From assembly GCA_029961105.1 (NCBI GenBank), contig JASBVO010000006.1, forward strand, positions 124,001 to 188,000: 64,000 bases of DNA. Direction: 5' to 3'. This document shows, one piece after another, positions 53,901 through 61,340 of the stretch (position 1 is its first letter; each line of letters begins with the position of its first letter). The DNA is from Micrococcus sp. (lineage in GTDB: Bacteria; Actinomycetota; Actinomycetes; Actinomycetales; Micrococcaceae). The notes below the pieces were generated by a model. That model did not search any database. It was given only the letters and a program-made list of their open reading frames with translations, and had not been told where the DNA came from. The translations under genes and the position numbers were made by a program.

Positions 53901-54731
53901 ATGGTGACCGTAGACCCCGCCCCGATCCGCGTCGCCCTCGTGGACGACCAGCAGCTGGTCCGCTCCGGACTGGGCATGCTCATCAACTCCCAGCCGGATC
54001 TGGACGTGGTCGGTGAGGCCTCGACCGGCCGGGAGGCCGTGGCCTCCCCCTCGGTGCGCGGCGCGGACGTCATCCTGATGGACGTCCGCATGCCGCAGAT
54101 GGACGGCATCGCCGCCACGCGCGCCCTGCTCGGCGAGGTCCCCGACGGCGGCCGGGCACCGGGTCCGGACCGCGCGGCGCCCGGGGCCGCGGAAACCGGG
54201 GCCGCGGAACCGGGGGCCGCGGAACCCGGGGCCGCTGCCGGCCGGACACCGGACCACCGGGACGGGACGGGCGCAGTGACCGGCCCGCGCGTGGTGGTCC
54301 TGACGACCTTCGACCTGGACGAGTACGCGCTGGAGGCGATCGAGGCCGGAGCCTCCGGGTTCCTGCTCAAGGACGCCCCGCCCGAGGAGCTGCTGGCGGC
54401 CATCCGCACCGTGCACCGGGGGGATGCGGTCATCGCCCCCTCGACGACCCGCCGGCTGCTCGACCACATGGCTCCCACCCTGCGCCGGGACCATGCCAGG
54501 GACCGGCGGCGGCAACAGGAGGCCGCCGCGGTGGAGTCCCTGACCCGCCGTGAGCGGGAGGTGCTGGAGCTGATGGCCCGCGGCGAGTCGAACCAGGAGA
54601 TCGCCGCCGGGCTGTTCCTGTCCGAGGCCACGGTCAAGACCCACGTGGGACGCGTCCTGGCCAAGCTCGGGGCACGGGACCGGGTGCAGGCCGTGGTCAC
54701 CGCCTACCGGACGGGCGTGGCGCACCCCTAG
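53901..54731 (+). CDS. LuxR/NarL-type response regulator with insert in receiver domain
   Basis: A 276-residue regulator. Receiver residues are Asp15-Asp16, phospho-Asp61 in [13 protein letters not shown], Thr135 in VVVLTTFD and the Lys in [10 protein letters not shown]. Between strands 3 and 4 it carries a ~45-residue Gly/Ala/Pro/Glu insert (about 82-128). The C-terminal GerE HTH reads [15 protein letters not shown] and [19 protein letters not shown] 53901 is used; GTG 53904 lies six bases after GATGAT. It pairs with the kinase just upstream and may act on the ABC genes from 56591. Confidence 0.9.
   Translation: MVTVDPAPIRVALVDDQQLVRSGLGMLINSQPDLDVVGEASTGREAVASPSVRGADVILMDVRMPQMDGIAATRALLGEVPDGGRAPGPDRAAPGAAETGAAEPGAAEPGAAAGRTPDHRDGTGAVTGPRVVVLTTFDLDEYALEAIEAGASGFLLKDAPPEELLAAIRTVHRGDAVIAPSTTRRLLDHMAPTLRRDHARDRRRQQEAAAVESLTRREREVLELMARGESNQEIAAGLFLSEATVKTHVGRVLAKLGARDRVQAVVTAYRTGVAHP
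54183..54239 (+). repeat. In-frame 15-bp tandem repeat in the response regulator gene
   Basis: GGGGCCGCGGAAACC and close variants repeat three times and then decay, encoding GAAEP units. The 15-bp period keeps the frame. Confidence 0.8.
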
Positions 54732-54799
54732 GCCGGCGTGCCGGGAGGCGGGCCCTGGTGCCGGCGACCTGGCACAGCGAGCTGACCGATGAACCCGCG

Positions 54800-56317
54800 C
54801 TAGCCTGCGGCCGGAATCCAGAGCATGGTGGCGACGGCCCACAGCAGGATGCAGCCCAGCACGTACGGCATGGTCACGCGGAGCATGTTGCCCCGCGTCA
54901 CGGCCGGTCCCGGCGTGTCCGCGCGCTGGTGCGGAGCGGCCAGCCGGTAGGCCAGTTCGATGCGCGCCGGACTGGTCAGCGTGCCCAGGCCCGCCCCGGC
55001 GTTCTGGGAGGCCATCACCCACAGCGGATCCACCCCGAGCGCGTGGGCGGAGGCCGTCTGGGTGCCACCGAACATCGAGTTCGCGCCCGTGTTCGAGGCG
55101 GTGATGTAGCCGCCCAGTCCGCCGATCCACGGCACCAGGAACAGGTAGCCGGCACCCAGGGAGGTCAGGGCCCCGGCCAGAGACTGGGCCAGCCCGCCGC
55201 CGGACACCGCGTAGCCCAGCAGCAGGTACAGCCCGGTGGGCACGGCGGTGCCCAGCCACATCCGCCAGGTCTCCCGGGGCAGCCGCCACCGGTGGTCACG
55301 GTCCAGGGCCAGCACCACGATGCCACTGAGGGCACCGATCGTGGACCACACGGCCGGGGAGCCGAGGACCGCCCCGAGACCGCCCGGCAGCAGGAACCGC
55401 TCGACCATCTGGCCCGCGATGGTGCCGGCTAGCAGCACCAGGTAGGGCGTCAGGGCCCGCCACGGCGTGGGACCCAGCCGTCCGCGGCTGATGACCAGCG
55501 CCCAGGTGGCGGCCATCAGCAGGGACCCGACGGCGCCCGCCACGGCGGTGCCCAGCAGCAGGTTCGCGCCGAGCACGAGGGCGGCGAGGGCCAGCCCGGA
55601 GGCCAGTCCGGTGGCGATCCAGACGGCGTAGGCGGACCGGGGCGGGCGTGCCCTCCCGGGCCCCTCGCCTTCGTGCTCCCCTGCGGCGCTCCCGGCTCCC
55701 GTCCGGGCCGCCTCGGCGGCGCCCCGGCCGGCGACGACGGCGGCCACGGCGCCGGAGCCGGCGAAGGCCAGGACGTTGAACACCCCGGAAGCCAGGCCGA
55801 GGTCCAGCAGCGGGACCCCGGCGATCCCCGCCCCGAGCAGGGTACCGGGGGCCATGGAGCCCCACGGGGCGACGGCCAGTCCGAGCAGGGCCAGCGTGGC
55901 AGCACGGATTGGGGTGAAGCCGAGCGAGAGCAACAGGGGCAGGCCGATCATGACGGACACCCCGAACCCGGTCACCGATTCCAGGAACGGCACCACGCCG
56001 GACACCATCAGCAGGGCCGAGGCCACCGTGGGACCGCCGCCGGCCGACAGCCAGCCAGCGATCCGCCGCTGCGCCCCGCTGCGGTCCATGACGCGAGAGA
56101 GCAGGATGCCACCGGCGATGATGCCGAGCACCTCCACCAGCGTGCCCATCCCCGCGCCGAACGCACCGGCCAGCTCGGCCGGGGCCGTGCGGAACCACAG
56201 CAGGCCGGCCAGCAGCGCGGCCACCAGGCCTGCGCCCGGGGGCACCCAGGCGGGGGCCGGCACCACCAGCAGGGCCAGGGTCAGCACGATGGGCAGCGCC
56301 GCCACGAGCACGTCCAC
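54800..56317 (-). CDS. L-lactate permease (LctP/GlcA) family transporter
   Basis: A 505-residue membrane protein with about twelve to thirteen spans. Family segments are SGVVPFLESVTGFGVSVMIG, LGLAVAPWGSMAPGT and GGYITASNTGANSMFGGTQ, in order. LctP proteins import L-lactate, D-lactate or glycolate with protons. A ~25-residue Gly/Glu/Arg cytoplasmic loop lies mid-protein. GGAGG six bases before GTG 56317 fixes the start. It points against the two-component genes and is not obviously tied to them. Confidence 0.9.
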   Translation of the reverse strand: MDVLVAALPIVLTLALLVVPAPAWVPPGAGLVAALLAGLLWFRTAPAELAGAFGAGMGTLVEVLGIIAGGILLSRVMDRSGAQRRIAGWLSAGGGPTVASALLMVSGVVPFLESVTGFGVSVMIGLPLLLSLGFTPIRAATLALLGLAVAPWGSMAPGTLLGAGIAGVPLLDLGLASGVFNVLAFAGSGAVAAVVAGRGAAEAARTGAGSAAGEHEGEGPGRARPPRSAYAVWIATGLASGLALAALVLGANLLLGTAVAGAVGSLLMAATWALVISRGRLGPTPWRALTPYLVLLAGTIAGQMVERFLLPGGLGAVLGSPAVWSTIGALSGIVVLALDRDHRWRLPRETWRMWLGTAVPTGLYLLLGYAVSGGGLAQSLAGALTSLGAGYLFLVPWIGGLGGYITASNTGANSMFGGTQTASAHALGVDPLWVMASQNAGAGLGTLTSPARIELAYRLAAPHQRADTPGPAVTRGNMLRVTMPYVLGCILLWAVATMLWIPAAG

Positions 56318-56504
56318 CGCAGCCTCCGTCCCGTCCTGCCGCCGTCGCAGGTGCCTGTTCCTCGCGGACGATCCGTGCGCCGCCGCCCCCGCGAATGCTA
56401 CCGGCCCTCACCGGCGCCCCTTCCGCACCCGGCCGCCCCCGGTCACACGAGGTCTCCTGCCTCCGGGTGTCCCGTAGTCCCCCCGGAGTCCGGGATGCCC
56501 CCGA

Positions 56505-56522
56505 GTCATCCCGGAGGATGAC
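56505..56522. promoter_or_regulatory. Dyad upstream of the first ABC pair
   Basis: GTCATCCCGGAGGATGAC is a perfect 7-4-7 inverted repeat 68 bases before the ATPase start. Its geometry suits a NarL-type response regulator such as the one at 53901. Confidence 0.45.
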
Positions 56523-56590
56523 CCGGATTCACCACGGAACGGGCCTCCAGGCCGATCCGTGCGGGGCCTCCGGCGGCGAGAGTGGACACC

Positions 56591-57415
56591 ATGAATCCCA
56601 CCACTGACCTCACCGCCGCCGAGCACGCCTCGGCCAGCGCGTCCACCACCACCTCCCCGGACCCATCCGCGCAGTCGGTCGCCTCCTCTGTTCCGGCGGT
56701 CTCGGCTCGGGGGCTGGTGAAGACCTACGGCCGCGGCGAGGCCGCGGTGCGCGCGCTGGCCGGGGTGGACGTGGACTTCGCCGCCGGGGCCTTCACCGCG
56801 ATCATGGGCCCCTCCGGCTCCGGCAAGTCCACCCTGATGCACTGCCTGGCCGGACTGGACACCGCCGACGCCGGCCGGATCACCCTGGGCGGCCAGGACA
56901 TCACCGGCCTGAACGACGCCGCCCTGACCCGGCTGCGCCGGGACCGGATCGGCTTCGTCTTCCAGGCCTTCAACCTCGTCCCCACCCTGACCGCGGAGCA
57001 GAACATCCTGCTGCCCCTGGACCTGGCCGGCACACCGGTGGACCGGACCTGGCTGGCCGAGGTCGTCGGGATCCTGGGCCTGGCCGACCGGCTCAAGCAC
57101 AAGCCGCACGAGCTCTCCGGCGGCCAGCAGCAGCGCGTGGCCGTGGCCCGGGCCCTGCTCACCCGCCCCGAGGTGGTGTTCGGTGACGAGCCGACCGGCA
57201 ACCTGGACTCCGCCACCGGGGCCGAGGTCCTCGCCCTGCTGCGCCGCTCGGCCCGGCAGATGGGCCAGACCATCATCATGGTCACCCACGACCCGGTGGC
57301 CGCCTCCTACGCCGACCGCGTCGTGCTGCTCGCCGACGGCCGCCTGGCCGGGGAGATCAACGAGCCGACCCCGCAGAACGTGCTGGCCTCCCTGACGAAG
57401 CTGGGGGTGGGCTGA
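56591..57415 (+). CDS. ABC transporter ATP-binding protein, MacB/LolD type (copy 1)
   Basis: A 274-residue ATPase. After a 35-residue Ser/Thr/Ala-rich N-terminus it has [45 protein letters not shown] with catalytic Glu, and VTHDP. This class drives type-VII (mechanotransmission) systems that extract lipids, peptides or antibiotics from the membrane. It is followed by its FtsX-type permease after three bases. From base 56693 on it is identical to the second copy. Confidence 0.95.
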   Translation: MNPTTDLTAAEHASASASTTTSPDPSAQSVASSVPAVSARGLVKTYGRGEAAVRALAGVDVDFAAGAFTAIMGPSGSGKSTLMHCLAGLDTADAGRITLGGQDITGLNDAALTRLRRDRIGFVFQAFNLVPTLTAEQNILLPLDLAGTPVDRTWLAEVVGILGLADRLKHKPHELSGGQQQRVAVARALLTRPEVVFGDEPTGNLDSATGAEVLALLRRSARQMGQTIIMVTHDPVAASYADRVVLLADGRLAGEINEPTPQNVLASLTKLGVG

Positions 57416-57601
57416 GCCATGCTCAAGCTCGCACTCTCACAACTGAGGGACCAGCCACGCCGATACGTCTCGGTGCTGCTGGCCATCGTCATCGGCGTCA
57501 CCTTCCTGGCCTCCGCCCTACTGGTTGGCTCCTCCTCCACCGCCAGCCTGCGCAACTCCCTCGGCGCCACCTACTCCCGCGCCGACCTCGTCATCGCCCC
57601 C
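56693..57601 (+). repeat. Large direct repeat, copy 1
   Basis: A 909-bp block covering most of the ATPase gene and the first 61 codons of the permease gene. By eye it is identical to 60432-61340 at a constant offset of 3,739 bases, and both sides diverge sharply. Confidence 0.9.
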
Positions 57602-60112
57602 GCCCCCGACGCCGCCTTCGACACCCTGACGGGACTGGCGGCCGCGGCCGGCACGTCGGCCGAGCCGGGCCCGCTCCAGGACGTGGAGGGTGTCCGGGAG
57701 GCCTACGCCCACGTCGTCACGCCCGTGGGCGTCAAGCGCCCGGCGGACCGGGAGGGCACGGGCACGTGGGGCCCGACGTCGGACTACGCCCTGGTCGCCA
57801 CCATGCCGCAGGATCCCTCGCTGGTCCCCGAGGAACTCGTGGACGGCCGGTACCCGGCCGCCGGTTCGGCCTCCGAGATCGTCCTGGACGAGCGCGCCGC
57901 CCGGGACTTCGGGCTCGACGTCGGCTCCGGCACCTTCCTGATGTCCGGGATGGCGGCCGACGCCGCCGGACGCAAGGTCACCGTGGTCGGGCTCTCCGAG
58001 GTCTCCCAGGACCCGAACGCCATCGGCGCCATCCAGGTCCGCGCCGACCAGGCCCTCACCGCCCAGCTCAGGGCTGATGCCGCCGCCGCGTTCCAGCCCG
58101 GTGCCGGCGCTGCCGCCGGTGAGCCCAGCGCCGGGGAGGAGGCCGCCCAGGCCGAGATGGCGGAGGTCATGACCGCCGCCTACGCCGAGTACGTGCTGGT
58201 CCGACTCGAGCCCGGAGCCGACCGCGACGCGGTCGCGGCCGCCCTGCAGGACGCCACCGACGCCGAGGGGCTGGCCGTCACGGTCGCCACACCGGACGTG
58301 CAGGCGCAGCAGCAGATGGCGCAGATGGCCGGCTCGAACGTCTTCGTCTGGGTCCTGGGGGCCTTCGCCGCCATCGCCCTGCTGGTGACCGCCCTGGTCA
58401 TCGCCAACACCTTCTCCGTCCTGGTGGCCCAGCGGTCCCGGGACCTGGCCCTGCAGCGCGCGCTGGGCGCCTCGCGGCGGCAGGTCCGCGGGTCCGTGCT
58501 GGCCGAGGCCGGGGTGGTCGGGTTGGTCGGCGCCGCGATTGGCATAGGGCTGGCCTGCGGGCTGGTCGCCGTGCTCGTCGCCTGGGGCGCCACCAACGAT
58601 GGCTTCGGTTTCCTCACCTTCGAGGCGGCCCCGCGTGACCTGGTCGTCTCGGTGGCCGTCGGCGTGCTGCTGACCATGCTCGCCTCCTCATCGGCCGCCG
58701 TCGCCGCCACCCGGGTCTCCCCGCTGGAGGCCATGCGCCCGAAGGAGGACGCGGCCCTGGGCAACCGGGCCGGCGTCGTCCGGCTGGTGGCCGGCGCCCT
58801 GCTGCTCGTGGCCGGCGCCGCGGGGCTGGTCTGGGGCGCCGCAAGCGCCAACCTGGGCGTCGCCGTCGCCGGCGGGGCCGTCTCCTTCGTGGGCGTGCTG
58901 ATGCTGGCGGTGCTGTTCGTGCCGGCCGTCGTGTCGGTGGCGGGCCAGGCGGCCCGGCCGGCCGGGGTGCCCGGGCGGATGGCCCGGGTCAACGCGGTGC
59001 GCAATCCGGGCCGGACCGCCGCCACGGCGTCCGCGCTGCTGATCGGCACCACCCTGGTCGCCATGATGCTCACCGGCGGGCGCACCGCCCAGGTCCAGAT
59101 GGACACCATCTTCAGCGCCGAGTTCCCCGTCGACCTGCAGGTCGTGCTCGCCGCCGACGGCGGTGCCACCGAACGCGAGAAGGTCGCCGCGCTGGACGGC
59201 GTGGACGCCGCGGCCCTGCTGCTGCCGGCCGGCACCGCGGCGGTCGACGGGGGCTCCACCGCCGTGTACGCCGCCGATCCCGCCCAGTTGCGCGAGGTGG
59301 TGGCCGGGCTGCCGGCCGGCGCGGCCGAACGCCTGGGTGATCCCGGCACCGTCCTGGTGCCGAACACCGTGGAGTCCGGGACCCTGACGGTCACCGGACC
59401 GGAGGGATCCCGCGAGTTCGACACCGTCCTGAGCGCCTCCTCCGCCCTGCTGCCGGTGATCTCCCTGGAGGACGCCCGGGCCCTGGGCCTGGACGCCGCG
59501 GCGGGTGCCGGGCCGGGCGCCGGATCCGGAACCGCCGAGGCCACCCCGCAGCTGTGGCTGCAGGCCGGGGACGGGATCACCCTGGACGGGCTGCAGGAAC
59601 TGAACACCGCGGTGGCGCAGGCCGCCGGGGTCTCCCAGGAACAGGTCAGCGGCGAACTGGCCCTGCGGCTGCTGTACTCGATGATCATCGACGGGATGCT
59701 CATGGTGGTCACGGCCCTGCTGGCCGTCTCGGTGCTCATCGCCCTGATCGGCGTGGCGAACACCCTGTCCCTGTCCGCCATCGAGCGCACCCGGGAGAAC
59801 TCCCTGATGCGTGCCCTCGGACTCACGCGCGGCGGGCTGCGCGGCATGCTCGCCCTGGAGGCCGTGCTCATCTCCGGGGTGGCGGCCCTCATCGGCAGCG
59901 CCCTGGGCACCGTCTACGGTGGCCTGGGCGCCCACACGGTCTTCGGGCCCATGGCCGCCGGCATCGGCCAGTCGATCGTCTGGCCGGCCGTGCCGTGGCC
60001 CGAACTGGCGCTGATCGTGCTGGTCTCCGTGGTCGCCGGGCTGCTCGCCTCCGTGGCGCCGTCCCAGCGGGCGGCCCGGCTGTCCCCGGTGCAGGGGCTC
60101 GCCATGGCCTGA
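57419..60112 (+). CDS. FtsX-family ABC permease (copy 1)
   Basis: An 897-residue protein with ten likely spans. The first span at about 18-40 and a large extracytoplasmic domain are followed by an FtsX core (AIALLVTALVIANTFSVLVA, LALQRALGASRRQVRGSVL), a second extracytoplasmic domain at about 555-745, and a final FtsX core (IALIGVANTLSLSAIERTRE, SLMRALGLTRGGLRGML). This is the duplicated-permease architecture of actinobacterial MacB-like exporters. It works with the ATPase three bases upstream. A 187-base gap with repeats separates it from the second pair. Confidence 0.93.
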   Translation: MLKLALSQLRDQPRRYVSVLLAIVIGVTFLASALLVGSSSTASLRNSLGATYSRADLVIAPAPDAAFDTLTGLAAAAGTSAEPGPLQDVEGVREAYAHVVTPVGVKRPADREGTGTWGPTSDYALVATMPQDPSLVPEELVDGRYPAAGSASEIVLDERAARDFGLDVGSGTFLMSGMAADAAGRKVTVVGLSEVSQDPNAIGAIQVRADQALTAQLRADAAAAFQPGAGAAAGEPSAGEEAAQAEMAEVMTAAYAEYVLVRLEPGADRDAVAAALQDATDAEGLAVTVATPDVQAQQQMAQMAGSNVFVWVLGAFAAIALLVTALVIANTFSVLVAQRSRDLALQRALGASRRQVRGSVLAEAGVVGLVGAAIGIGLACGLVAVLVAWGATNDGFGFLTFEAAPRDLVVSVAVGVLLTMLASSSAAVAATRVSPLEAMRPKEDAALGNRAGVVRLVAGALLLVAGAAGLVWGAASANLGVAVAGGAVSFVGVLMLAVLFVPAVVSVAGQAARPAGVPGRMARVNAVRNPGRTAATASALLIGTTLVAMMLTGGRTAQVQMDTIFSAEFPVDLQVVLAADGGATEREKVAALDGVDAAALLLPAGTAAVDGGSTAVYAADPAQLREVVAGLPAGAAERLGDPGTVLVPNTVESGTLTVTGPEGSREFDTVLSASSALLPVISLEDARALGLDAAAGAGPGAGSGTAEATPQLWLQAGDGITLDGLQELNTAVAQAAGVSQEQVSGELALRLLYSMIIDGMLMVVTALLAVSVLIALIGVANTLSLSAIERTRENSLMRALGLTRGGLRGMLALEAVLISGVAALIGSALGTVYGGLGAHTVFGPMAAGIGQSIVWPAVPWPELALIVLVSVVAGLLASVAPSQRAARLSPVQGLAMA

Positions 60113-60149
60113 CCGTGGCCGCATCAAGGGGGAGGGCTCACCGCGGATG

Positions 60150-60167
60150 CACCATGCGTCCATGGTG
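60150..60167. promoter_or_regulatory. Dyad upstream of the second ABC pair
   Basis: CACCATG-CGTC-CATGGTG is a perfect 7-4-7 inverted repeat, the same geometry as at 56505 but a different sequence, lying 132 bases before the second ATPase start. Confidence 0.35.
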
Positions 60168-60180
60168 GGTCCTCCCTCCT

Positions 60181-60221
60181 CGTCCCGGGGCCACCACGTC
60201 CCGGGGCCACCACGTCCCGGG
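60181..60221 (+). repeat. Tandem 16-bp repeat
   Basis: CGTCCCGGGGCCACCA occurs twice and a half in the spacer between the two ABC pairs. Confidence 0.75.
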
Positions 60222-60299
60222 CGGGATGATGGCGGTCCGGGACGTCCCTGCCCCGTCATGGTTTCCGGGAAGAGGCGCCACACAGGCAATAGTGGAGCC

Positions 60300-61154
60300 A
60301 TGGAGATCACTGACGCCGCTCCCGGATCCTTCGCCCGTCCGAACGCCCAGGGGGCCGCCTCGCCCTCGGAGCAACCGTCAACGCCGGGTCGGTCCACTCT
60401 GCCCGCGCAGCGCCGGGCCACCACTCCGGCCCCGGCGGTCTCGGCTCGGGGGCTGGTGAAGACCTACGGCCGCGGCGAGGCCGCGGTGCGCGCGCTGGCC
60501 GGGGTGGACGTGGACTTCGCCGCCGGGGCCTTCACCGCGATCATGGGCCCCTCCGGCTCCGGCAAGTCCACCCTGATGCACTGCCTGGCCGGACTGGACA
60601 CCGCCGACGCCGGCCGGATCACCCTGGGCGGCCAGGACATCACCGGCCTGAACGACGCCGCCCTGACCCGGCTGCGCCGGGACCGGATCGGCTTCGTCTT
60701 CCAGGCCTTCAACCTCGTCCCCACCCTGACCGCGGAGCAGAACATCCTGCTGCCCCTGGACCTGGCCGGCACACCGGTGGACCGGACCTGGCTGGCCGAG
60801 GTCGTCGGGATCCTGGGCCTGGCCGACCGGCTCAAGCACAAGCCGCACGAGCTCTCCGGCGGCCAGCAGCAGCGCGTGGCCGTGGCCCGGGCCCTGCTCA
60901 CCCGCCCCGAGGTGGTGTTCGGTGACGAGCCGACCGGCAACCTGGACTCCGCCACCGGGGCCGAGGTCCTCGCCCTGCTGCGCCGCTCGGCCCGGCAGAT
61001 GGGCCAGACCATCATCATGGTCACCCACGACCCGGTGGCCGCCTCCTACGCCGACCGCGTCGTGCTGCTCGCCGACGGCCGCCTGGCCGGGGAGATCAAC
61101 GAGCCGACCCCGCAGAACGTGCTGGCCTCCCTGACGAAGCTGGGGGTGGGCTGA
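60300..61154 (+). CDS. ABC transporter ATP-binding protein, MacB/LolD type (copy 2)
   Basis: A 284-residue ATPase whose residues from 45 onward are identical to copy 1, with the same Walker A, signature and Walker B motifs. Only the N-terminal 44 residues differ (MEITDAAPGSFARPN at the start). CAATAG lies seven bases before the ATG, which looks like leaderless initiation. Because the ATPases are interchangeable in sequence, both permeases probably share them. Confidence 0.94.
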   Translation: MEITDAAPGSFARPNAQGAASPSEQPSTPGRSTLPAQRRATTPAPAVSARGLVKTYGRGEAAVRALAGVDVDFAAGAFTAIMGPSGSGKSTLMHCLAGLDTADAGRITLGGQDITGLNDAALTRLRRDRIGFVFQAFNLVPTLTAEQNILLPLDLAGTPVDRTWLAEVVGILGLADRLKHKPHELSGGQQQRVAVARALLTRPEVVFGDEPTGNLDSATGAEVLALLRRSARQMGQTIIMVTHDPVAASYADRVVLLADGRLAGEINEPTPQNVLASLTKLGVG

Positions 61155-61340
61155 GCCATGCTCAAGCTCGCACTCTCACAACTGAGGGACCAGCCACGCC
61201 GATACGTCTCGGTGCTGCTGGCCATCGTCATCGGCGTCACCTTCCTGGCCTCCGCCCTACTGGTTGGCTCCTCCTCCACCGCCAGCCTGCGCAACTCCCT
61301 CGGCGCCACCTACTCCCGCGCCGACCTCGTCATCGCCCCC
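60432..61340 (+). repeat. Large direct repeat, copy 2
   Basis: Mate of 56693-57601. It ends at codon 61 of the second permease, where the two permease sequences abruptly become different. Confidence 0.9.
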
